Source: CAVRCA01 sp965218045 (GTDB lineage: Bacteria > Pseudomonadota > Alphaproteobacteria > Acetobacterales > Acetobacteraceae). From it: a stretch of 64,000 nucleotides of DNA. Made by a program: the position numbers and the translations under genes. The stretch spans positions 682,001-746,000 of the forward strand of contig CBDCJX010000009.1 in NCBI GenBank assembly GCA_965218045.1, in the 5' to 3' direction. Shown here one piece after another: positions 57,475-64,000 of the stretch. How positions within the stretch are numbered: position 1 is the first letter of the stretch; the number at the start of each line of letters is the position of its first letter. Below the pieces are notes generated by a model. The model saw only the letters and a list, made by a program, of their open reading frames with translations, was not told the DNA's origin and made no database searches.

Positions 57475-58413
57475 ATGCCCGAGAGCCGCGTAGCATCCGC
57501 GAAGCTGATCGCGGCCCCGCTGACCCGGCGGCGTGTCGTGCAAGGCGCGGCGGCGGCGGGCGGTCTGGCCGGTGCGGCTGGAACGATGCGGCCGGGCACG
57601 GCGCTGGCTTTCGCCGAGCGAATGCCGGTGCTCAGCGGCAACCTGTTCGACCTGACCCTGGGGCCGAGTGCCGTGAACATCACCGGGCGGAACGCCACGG
57701 CGACGGCGTTCAACGCCTCGCTGCCGGGCCCGATCCTGCGTTGGCGCGAGGGCGACACCGTGACCCTGCGCGTCACCAATCGGCTCGCCGAGACGACCTC
57801 GGTCCACTGGCACGGCATCATCTCGACGGCGAACATGGATGGGGTGCCCGGGCTCAGCTTCGGCGGCATCCATCCCGGCGAGACCTTCGTCTTCCGCATC
57901 CCGGTGCGCCAGAGCGGCACCTATTGGTATCACAGCCACTCGATGTACCAGGAGCAGACGGGAGCCTACGGCCCGATCGTCATCGAGCCGCGCGCCGGCT
58001 ACCCGCAACGTTTCGATCGCGACTACGTGGTCCAGCTGTCCGACTGGTCGGATACCAGCCCCGCGCGGATCGTCAGCAATCTCAAGATGCAGAGCGGCTA
58101 CTACAACTTCCATCAGCGCACGGTCGGCAGTTTCGTCGCCGAGGCGCGCGACAAGGGCCTGGGCGCCACCATTGTCGATCGCCTGGCATGGGGCCGGATG
58201 CGCATGGTTTGCGTCGGCAATTCCTGCGCGCATCGACGCGGTGCTCGCCGGTATGCCGGGGACGGCGAGGTTGGGCATGCTCGACCACACGGGTTCGATC
58301 GGCCTTCGACCGCATGCTTGCCGATATGGACCGGGCGCGTCGGGACGCTCGAAACGCCGTCGACACCTCAGCGGGGGGTGAACCGGCTGACCCACCCCGC
58401 GTGCTCAGCATGA
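57475..58413 (+). pseudogene. Truncated copA-type multicopper oxidase (first copy)
   Basis: The ATG at 57475 has GAGGGA upstream. The first 244 residues are a clear CopA N-terminus: a Tat signal (RRRVVQGAAAAGGLAG), cupredoxin motifs SVHWHGII and GTYWYHSH, and MYQEQTGAYGPIVIEP. These match the intact copA at 58532 domain for domain. After AWGRMRM (58206) the match stops, and the frame ends at 58413 with unrelated residues. The C-terminal half with the type 1 copper ligands is absent, so it cannot form the trinuclear site. It is a half-deleted tandem copy. Confidence 0.75.
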
Positions 58414-58531
58414 AGCACTCGTCCCCCGTTGCGAGGATCACACGACGTCGTTCGCCGGACGGGGGCAATCCATTGGTCGTCATCCGTATCGTCACCAACC
58501 TGCTGCAACCTCCTGACTTGAGAGTCGCGCC

Positions 58532-60331
58532 ATGAGCACGTTCACGCAGATCGCCAATCTTCCCCGCCGCCGCTTCGTGCAGGGCGCCGCCGCGCTCGGG
58601 GCGGGCGCGGCGCTCGGATGGCCGGGTTGCGCCGGCGCCGTCGAGGCCGGCATCGGCGGACCGCCGGTGCTGCGCGGCAACCGCTTCGACCTGCGGCTCG
58701 ATCGCATCGCCATCAACAAGACCGGCGCGCAAGACTGGGCCAACGCGATCAACGGTAGCGTGCCCGGCCCGGTGCTGCGCTGGCGGCAGGGCGACGTGGT
58801 CACCCTCAACGTGACCAACAACCTGCCCGAGATGACCGGCGTGCATTGGCACGGCATCATCCTGCCCAACCCGATGGACGGGGTGCCCGGCATGGAGTTC
58901 CCCGGCATCCAGCCGGGCGAGACCTTCACCTATCGCTTCCCGGTCGTGCAAAGCGGCACCTACTGGTATCACAGCCACATGGGCTACCAGGAGCAGAAGG
59001 GCGTCTACGGTGCCCTGGTCATCGAGCCCGACGGCGAGCCGCTGATCAAGTCGGAGCGCGACTACACCGTAGTGCTGAGCGACTGGATGGATGGCTCGCC
59101 GCTGCTCGTTCAGAACAACCTCAAGCAGATGAGCGACTACTACAACTTCAATCGCCGCACGCTCGGCACTTTCGTCGCCGACGTGCAGCAGAGCGGCTTC
59201 GGCACGACGGCGAAGGAACGCTGGCGCTGGGCCGACATGCGCATGGACCCGAGCGGCATCAACCAGCCGACCGGAGCGCTGTTCACCTACCTGATCAACG
59301 GCGTGCCACCGTCCGGCAACTGGACCGGATTGTTCCGGCCGGGCGAGCGCGTGCGGCTGCGCTTCATCAACACCTCGGCGCAGACGTTCTACGACGTCAG
59401 CATTCCGGGCCTGACGATGGACGTGGTGCACGTGCACGGCAATGACGTGGTCCCGGTGCCGGTCGATCAGTTCCGCATCGGCGTGGCCGAGACCTACGAC
59501 GTGATCGTGCAGCCGCGCGAGGACCGCGCCTACACCATCTTCGCCCAGAGCCTGAGCCGCAGCGGCTACGCTCGCGGCACCCTGGCGCCGCGGGCCGGGA
59601 TGTCGGCGCCGATCCCGCCGATGGACGCCGCGCCAATGCGTTCCATGGCCGACATGGGCATGGCGATGATGCCCGCCCAGGTGGCCGCGTCCCACCCCGA
59701 CCGCACCCGGATCGACGGGATCATGCCGTCGATGCACGGCGTGACGGCGGCGCAGAAATCCCGACGCGTCGGCGAGCAGCCCAAGGTGGAGGTGCCGCCC
59801 GAGACCCGCGCCCTCAAGCCCGGCGTCGAGCAGCAATACGTGCTCGACACCGCGTTCGCCCGCCTCGACCTGCCGGGTGACGGGCTCGACCATCTGGTGG
59901 GCCGCCGTCGCATCCTGACCTACGCCGACCTGCGCTCGGTGCATCCCGGAGTGGACCGGCGGCCGCCGACGCGGGAGATCGTGTTGACCCTGACCGGCAA
60001 CATGGGCCGTTTCATCTGGGGCTTCGACGGTCACAAGTTCTCCGAGGTCGGGCCGATCGACGTGACCTTGGGCGAGCGGTTCCGCCTGCGCTTCGTCAAC
60101 AGCACCATGATGACGCACCCGATCCACTTGCACGGCATGTGGATGGAGCTGGAGAACGGCCAGGGCGATCACCTGCCCTACCTGCACACCATCAGCGTCA
60201 AGCCGGCCGAGAATGTGAGCCTGCTGGTCACGCCGCTCGCCACCGGGCAATGGCCGCTGCATTGCCATCTGCTGTATCACTTCGAGGCCGGCATGTTTCG
60301 CGCATTGCGTGTGCTGCCGAAGTCGGCCTGA
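58532..60331 (+). CDS. copA: Copper resistance multicopper oxidase CopA
   Basis: The 599-residue protein has a Tat signal (PRRRFVQGAAALGAG). Its copper sites are HWHGII near residue 110, GTYWYHSHMGYQE near 145, MTHPIHLHGMW near 530 and LHCHLLYHFEAGM near 575, which supply the T1, T2 and T3 ligands. A methionine-rich segment at about residues 350-385 (MSAPIPPMDAAPMRSMADMGMAMMP, in part) is typical of CopA and may bind Cu(I). It oxidises periplasmic Cu(I) and sequesters copper. The copB gene starts two bases after its stop. Confidence 0.95.
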   Translation: MSTFTQIANLPRRRFVQGAAALGAGAALGWPGCAGAVEAGIGGPPVLRGNRFDLRLDRIAINKTGAQDWANAINGSVPGPVLRWRQGDVVTLNVTNNLPEMTGVHWHGIILPNPMDGVPGMEFPGIQPGETFTYRFPVVQSGTYWYHSHMGYQEQKGVYGALVIEPDGEPLIKSERDYTVVLSDWMDGSPLLVQNNLKQMSDYYNFNRRTLGTFVADVQQSGFGTTAKERWRWADMRMDPSGINQPTGALFTYLINGVPPSGNWTGLFRPGERVRLRFINTSAQTFYDVSIPGLTMDVVHVHGNDVVPVPVDQFRIGVAETYDVIVQPREDRAYTIFAQSLSRSGYARGTLAPRAGMSAPIPPMDAAPMRSMADMGMAMMPAQVAASHPDRTRIDGIMPSMHGVTAAQKSRRVGEQPKVEVPPETRALKPGVEQQYVLDTAFARLDLPGDGLDHLVGRRRILTYADLRSVHPGVDRRPPTREIVLTLTGNMGRFIWGFDGHKFSEVGPIDVTLGERFRLRFVNSTMMTHPIHLHGMWMELENGQGDHLPYLHTISVKPAENVSLLVTPLATGQWPLHCHLLYHFEAGMFRALRVLPKSA

Positions 60332-60332
60332 G

Positions 60333-61124
60333 ATGCGCGCCGGGTTCAGCGCGTTGGTCGGCGCGGTGTTGGTCGCGCTGGCCTCGCCGGTGCAGGCGCA
60401 GCTGTTCGATGCAAGCCGGTTCTTCGGCTCCGGCCTCGGCTCCAGCACACTGCAAGGCGCCACGCCGTACGGCAACCTGATCCCGGATGACCGGGTGTAC
60501 ATCCACGGCTTGTTCGACCAGCTCGAGGGCCGCTTCGGCAACGGTGCCTATCTGCGTTGGGACGGCCAGGCGTGGATCGGCAACGACTACAACAAGCTGT
60601 GGCTCAAGTCGGAGGGCCGCTACAACCCGAGCAACCGCGGTCGGATGGAGGACGGCGACCATGAGCTGCTGTACGACCGGCCGGTCAGCCGCTATTTCGA
60701 CGTGCAGGCCGGTGTACGCGTCGATCTCGACAGCGGCACGACGCGGACTTGGGGCGCGCTCGGCGTGCAAGGCTTGGCGATCGGTTTCTGGAACGTGCAG
60801 GCCACGCTCTACGCCAGCAACCAAGGCCACGACGCGCTGCGCACCAACGCGTCGTACGATCTGTATCTGACCCAGCGCGTGGTGCTGCAGCCGCAGTTCG
60901 AGACCAACTGGTACACCAAGGAGGATCGCGGTCGCGGCGTCGGCCCCGGGCTGTCGGACATCGATACCGGGCTGCGACTGCGCTACGACATCACGCGCAA
61001 GCTCGCGCCTTATATCGGCGTCGCCTACCAGCACCGTTTCGGCGCCACCGCACGCATGGCGCGCGAGGAAGGCGGCCAGGCCGACGACGTGCGCTTCCTG
61101 CTGGGCCTGCGAAGCTGGTTCTGA
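60333..61124 (+). CDS. copB: Copper resistance protein CopB (outer-membrane)
   Basis: The 263-residue protein has a signal peptide (LVGAVLVALASPVQA) and then the CopB beta-barrel pattern: IHGLFDQLEGRFGNGAYLRWDGQAWIGNDYNKLWLKSEGRY (family order, in part), DVQAGVRVDLDSGTTRTWGALGVQGLA, DLYLTQRVVLQPQFETNWYTKEDRGRGVGPGLSDIDTGLRLRYDI, and an aromatic terminal residue W-F as in outer-membrane barrels. The ATG at 60333 follows copA after one base. It would act in the outer membrane with CopA. The gene lacks the usual His/Met-rich N-terminal segment of Pseudomonas CopB. Confidence 0.9.
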   Translation: MRAGFSALVGAVLVALASPVQAQLFDASRFFGSGLGSSTLQGATPYGNLIPDDRVYIHGLFDQLEGRFGNGAYLRWDGQAWIGNDYNKLWLKSEGRYNPSNRGRMEDGDHELLYDRPVSRYFDVQAGVRVDLDSGTTRTWGALGVQGLAIGFWNVQATLYASNQGHDALRTNASYDLYLTQRVVLQPQFETNWYTKEDRGRGVGPGLSDIDTGLRLRYDITRKLAPYIGVAYQHRFGATARMAREEGGQADDVRFLLGLRSWF

Positions 61125-61176
61125 GCATGGCTGGTGCTGGCCCCGATGCTGCTGACCGGCCTTTCCGGCCGGCGTC

Positions 61177-61209
61177 TTGCCGTGTCTGTTGACCGGAACA
61201 CGCGGCAAG
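61177..61209 (+). terminator. Possible hairpin terminator after copB
   Basis: TCTTGCCGTGT pairs with ACACGCGGCAAG across a short loop, leaving a two-base bulge. It lies about 50 bases after the copB stop, and no run of T follows, so a Rho-independent function is uncertain. It may only be a structured 3' end of the copper transcript. Confidence 0.3.
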
Positions 61210-61299
61210 GCTCGCCGCAACCGCCAGCGAGAAAGTCGACCCCTTAAGGTTTGCGAGGCCCATATTCGATATCATCGGCAACATTCCCGTACGCCTGTG

Positions 61300-61914
61300 T
61301 CAACTCGGCCGCGCCCGTCCCTCGAACAACAACGTGTGCGTCTTCGGCCCCGCAACGCGCGAAGTCGCGAGCGTGTCCAGCCGGAAGCCGTTGCGCGTGA
61401 GCAGGGACGGGATGGCGCGGTTCAGGTGGCAGCCGCCGGCGACTCGGCTCCAAATCGGGTCGAGCCGGTCCTGCCAGCGGGCGATCCCCGGTTCCGGCGC
61501 GCGCCCATGCTCGACGAACCGCAGCGCCCCACCGGGCCGCAGCACGCGACGGGCTTCGGCGATGGCACGGTCCGCGTCCGGGATGGTACAGAGCGACCAG
61601 GTGGTGACCACGGTGTCGAAGGCGCCATCCTCAAACGCGAGTGCCTCGGCCGAGCCTTCCATCAATGCGACGGGCACGTGGGCCTGGTTGGCGGCATGGC
61701 GGGCGCGATTGAGCAGCGCGGCGGACGGATCGACGCCGACCACCTCGTGAACCTCCGCACCGTAGAGCGGCAGATTGAGGCCGGAGCCGATGCCGATCTC
61801 CAGCACCCGCCCTTTCGCCGCGCCGACGGTCCGGGCACGGAACGGACGCAGCACTTCCTGCCGCATCGCCGCGTGCAGCAGCCATGGCAGGACATGGCGC
61901 GCGTAGAAGCTCAC
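61300..61914 (-). CDS. Class I SAM-dependent methyltransferase
   Basis: The 204-residue protein starts at a GTG overlapping the DsbD stop (GTGA), which suggests coupling. The SAM site is VLEIGIGSGLNLPLYG near residue 40, with VVGVDPSAALLNRARHAA, then EGSAEALAFEDGAFDTVVTTWSLCTIPDADRAIAEARRVLRPGG in the usual order of methyltransferase 11. FVEHGRAPE and RNGFRLDTL close the fold. The acceptor is unknown; relatives include ubiquinone and phospholipid methyltransferases, and an S- or O-methyl acceptor cannot be named. It shares a transcript with the DsbD-type gene. Confidence 0.85.
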   Translation of the reverse strand: MSFYARHVLPWLLHAAMRQEVLRPFRARTVGAAKGRVLEIGIGSGLNLPLYGAEVHEVVGVDPSAALLNRARHAANQAHVPVALMEGSAEALAFEDGAFDTVVTTWSLCTIPDADRAIAEARRVLRPGGALRFVEHGRAPEPGIARWQDRLDPIWSRVAGGCHLNRAIPSLLTRNGFRLDTLATSRVAGPKTHTLLFEGRARPS

Positions 61915-64000
61915 CGCTCCACCTGCTTCGCGGCTACAGGACCGGCGGGACCCGCAGCCTGCGTCATGGCATCGAGCACCGCCGTCGCAGAGAGCAGTTC
62001 CGGCAGGGGCACGCCCTCCGGGCGTCCGGGGCCATACACCACGTCGAGCGGCACGCCATAGCGGCCGAAGCTTTGCAGGTAAGCGGTGACCCGCGGCTCT
62101 GGCCGGGTCCAGTCGGCGCGCATCGCAACCGTCCCGAGGGACCTGAGCCAGTCGGCGACCGGGGCACGGTCGAGCACCGCCGCCTCGTTCACCTTGCAGG
62201 TCAGGCACCAGGCAGCGGTCACGTCCACGAATACGAGCCTACCGTCGGCGACCTCGCGCCGGATCGCCGCCGCGTCGAAGGGCCGCCACGGCACCGCTTG
62301 CCCGGCGCTCGAGACCACCGGCGGCGCGGGCGGCGATGCGAGCGAGGGAACCAACACGGCCGCCGCTACCAGCGTCAGCGTAGCAATGGTCGCGACACGC
62401 TTGGTGGCGATACGCCGTCCCGGACGTATACTCCGGGCGCGTAGCGCGAGCATGCCGACGATCCCGGCGAGCGCCGCAGCCGTGATCGTCGACGCTATCG
62501 GGCCGGACACCTGGACCAGCACCCAAATCAGCCAGATCGCAGTGCCCGCGAGCGCCACCCCCAAGGCGCGCCGCAACCAGTCCATCCACGGTCCTGGACG
62601 AGGCAGCAACCGCACGAAGCCTGGCGCCGCGGCGACGGCTAACAGCGGGGCGGCCATACCCAGGCCGAGTGCTGCGAACACCAACACGATCTCTCCCGAC
62701 CCCCGCGCCAGCGCGAAGCCCACCGCCGTTCCGACGAACGGGGCCGAGCAGGATGTTGCCATCACGGTCGCGAAGGCACCCGCGAGAAACGCGTCCACCA
62801 TCGCATGGCGGGATCGGAGGTTCGCGGCACCCCCCGCGAGGCCGGGCAGATCGACCGGCAACAGGCCCCAAAGACTCGCGGCGAACAGCGTGGTGACCGC
62901 GGCCATTCCGGCCAGGAACCACGGTTGCTGGAACTGAATACCCCAGCCGACGGCGGCCCCGGCCAGCTTGAGGCCAGCCAGCACGGCCGCAATGGCCAGG
63001 AAGGAGGCAACGACGCCGGCGGCGGTTGCGAGCAGTCCCAACCGCACCCCGCGCCGCTCGCCCCCGGCATAGCTCGCCACAGCCAGCAGCTTGAGCGAGA
63101 GCACGGGCAGCACACAGGGCATGGCGTTCAGTATCAGACCCCCCAGCAGCGCCACGGCGAGCATCGCCGATAGCGCCCCGAACCCGTCGCTTCCGGCGGA
63201 CGGAGCCGCCCCCACTGCCGGCGTTGCCGTGAACTCGGCCGACCGCGCGCCGTCCACGACGGTAAAGGTCAATGGCCGCCCATCGACCACCTTGGCGGTC
63301 GTGCCCGGGATAGCCGTGACGAGTGTGACGGCCCGCCGGCCCGATTGGACCGCCACCAAGGGCCGTGGCGTGGCTTGCGGGACGCCCTCCACGAACAGGT
63401 CCGGCGTGCGGAACGGCCCGGCATCGCTTGCGAGCGCAACGGCAAGCGATGGTGCGTCCTGGCCCACGCCGGAAACGGTTGCTGACAGCAGACGCAGGCC
63501 CGCACTCGCCAGCGGACCAGGCACCTTGGCGGCGGCCGCGGCAATCAGCGGCGCCTCCGCGCCCGGCAGGGCGAGACCCGCCGGCAGCGCGAGATCAAGG
63601 CTCGCGTGATAGGGAATGCAGACCTGGTTGCAGCTCGCGTAGTCCACCTCCGCGTGTAGTCGCAGAGGCTCGCCGGGCCGCGTGAGGGTGAGCGTGACCG
63701 GCAGCACGACACGGTCGAGATAAACGTTGTTCTCCAGCCGGTCGATGCTCAGCCGGCGCGGCGCGGGCCAGGCAATCTCCGCCTTGGACAGGTTGCGGGA
63801 CCCGCTCCAGTCGGCGGTGGTCGCGAGCCCAGCGTCACCCGGAGTGCGCCAGTAGGTGTGCCAGCCAGGGGCCAAGCGGAGCTCGATGGCGGCGTCGAGG
63901 CGGGTGCCCGACCCGGTCGCGTCGATCGCGGTGATCAGTCGTGCCGAGCCTCGAGCGTCTCCCACCCAGGCCGTGGCCGCCGCCTGCGCCCACACCGGAA
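61911..64000 (-). CDS. DsbD/ScsB-type protein-disulfide reductase, N-terminus outside window
   Basis: At least 696 codons are visible, open through the right edge; the residues near 63995 look like the end of a signal peptide (VWAQAAATA). The N-terminal periplasmic domain has VDYASCNQVCIPYHASLDLAL with a cysteine pair. Eight or so membrane helices follow, with MPCVLPVLSLKLLA and MATSCSAPFVGTAVGFAL carrying the membrane cysteines. The C-terminal thioredoxin domain has WCLTCKVNEAAVLDRAP. It moves reducing power from the cytoplasm to the periplasm, and in copper clusters may protect periplasmic thiols. The methyltransferase gene overlaps its stop. Confidence 0.88.
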   Translation of the reverse strand, partial: PVWAQAAATAWVGDARGSARLITAIDATGSGTRLDAAIELRLAPGWHTYWRTPGDAGLATTADWSGSRNLSKAEIAWPAPRRLSIDRLENNVYLDRVVLPVTLTLTRPGEPLRLHAEVDYASCNQVCIPYHASLDLALPAGLALPGAEAPLIAAAAAKVPGPLASAGLRLLSATVSGVGQDAPSLAVALASDAGPFRTPDLFVEGVPQATPRPLVAVQSGRRAVTLVTAIPGTTAKVVDGRPLTFTVVDGARSAEFTATPAVGAAPSAGSDGFGALSAMLAVALLGGLILNAMPCVLPVLSLKLLAVASYAGGERRGVRLGLLATAAGVVASFLAIAAVLAGLKLAGAAVGWGIQFQQPWFLAGMAAVTTLFAASLWGLLPVDLPGLAGGAANLRSRHAMVDAFLAGAFATVMATSCSAPFVGTAVGFALARGSGEIVLVFAALGLGMAAPLLAVAAAPGFVRLLPRPGPWMDWLRRALGVALAGTAIWLIWVLVQVSGPIASTITAAALAGIVGMLALRARSIRPGRRIATKRVATIATLTLVAAAVLVPSLASPPAPPVVSSAGQAVPWRPFDAAAIRREVADGRLVFVDVTAAWCLTCKVNEAAVLDRAPVADWLRSLGTVAMRADWTRPEPRVTAYLQSFGRYGVPLDVVYGPGRPEGVPLPELLSATAVLDAMTQAAGPAGPVAAKQVER

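Noticed and set aside
57295..58395. Long minus-strand frame antisense to the truncated copA copy.
   Set aside because: It is explained by GC-rich codon structure of the plus-strand gene and has no matching family or start signals.
60991..61284. A 97-codon minus-strand frame opposite copB and the gap after it, with a lipobox-like LAACSG near its start.
   Set aside because: More than half of it is the complement of the copB 3' end, it has no convincing ribosome site, and the remainder does not match a known lipoprotein. It looks like a shadow.
1..64000. Searched by eye for tRNA, rRNA, CRISPR arrays, transposases and integrases.
   Set aside because: None were seen; apart from the listed palindromic elements no array of regularly spaced repeats or IS-type ends was found.

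Overview
The window is GC-rich DNA (by eye well above 60% G+C) from a Gram-negative alphaproteobacterium, most plausibly of the order Rhodospirillales and perhaps Acetobacteraceae. Supporting signs are the membrane-anchored CycM-type cytochrome c, the HisKA_2-type sensor kinase, the yejABEF peptide transporter, a short bacterial SRP RNA just upstream of dnaX, ybaB and recR, quinone-type pyrD, and small phage-type families that recur in Acetobacteraceae. The placement is inferred from gene content. No rRNA, tRNA, transposase or CRISPR array was seen.

Layout. 1-6.5 kb: the end of a degenerate histidine-kinase-like gene, divergent from an ergothioneine operon (egtB, egtD and a small secreted proline-rich protein), then a peroxiredoxin, a YqgE/AlgH protein, a NagD-like HAD phosphatase and pyrD. 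6.5-8.6 kb: a small phage-derived islet with a phage-type small protein, a DUF6362-like protein, a homeodomain-like HTH protein and a divergent XRE repressor, plus a promoter, a long inverted repeat and an intrinsic terminator. 8.6-18.3 kb: a secreted GH42-like glycosidase, a cyclase/GST/GNAT run, a flavin monooxygenase, a MetX-like hydrolase, an EcsC protein, a GMC oxidoreductase and a haloacid dehalogenase. 18.5-25.5 kb: a tightly packed six-gene catabolic operon (SDR, epoxide-hydrolase-like enzyme, class III CoA-transferase, acyl-CoA carboxyltransferase, LLM oxidoreductase, PcaB-like lyase) whose substrate is unknown. 25.5-31 kb: a GAF/HisKA_2 kinase, a second GMC oxidoreductase, two small conserved proteins and an HtrA protease. 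31-36.7 kb: a two-domain glycosyltransferase, an AsmA protein and an RgpF-like glycan protein that appears to start at CTG. 36.8-44.8 kb: hemC, a K+ channel with an odd filter, and yejFEBA. 44.8-55.5 kb: mostly housekeeping genes (a hisN-like phosphatase, cycM, kdsB, pheA, nudC, ffs, dnaX, ybaB, recR) and a Tat-exported amine oxidase. 55.5-64 kb: a decayed isoaspartyl-methyltransferase fragment next to a palindromic repeat, a second LLM oxidoreductase, a copper-resistance cluster (cytochrome c, truncated copA copy, intact copA, copB), a methyltransferase and a DsbD-type reductase cut by the window edge.

The most notable points are the six-gene operon of unknown substrate, the half-deleted tandem copA copy overlapped by a cytochrome frame that has lost its stop, two members of a palindromic repeat family (one inside a coding frame, one against a broken gene), a hairpin ending exactly at the recR start codon, and the phage-like regulatory islet. 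No wholly new system could be demonstrated from sequence alone.
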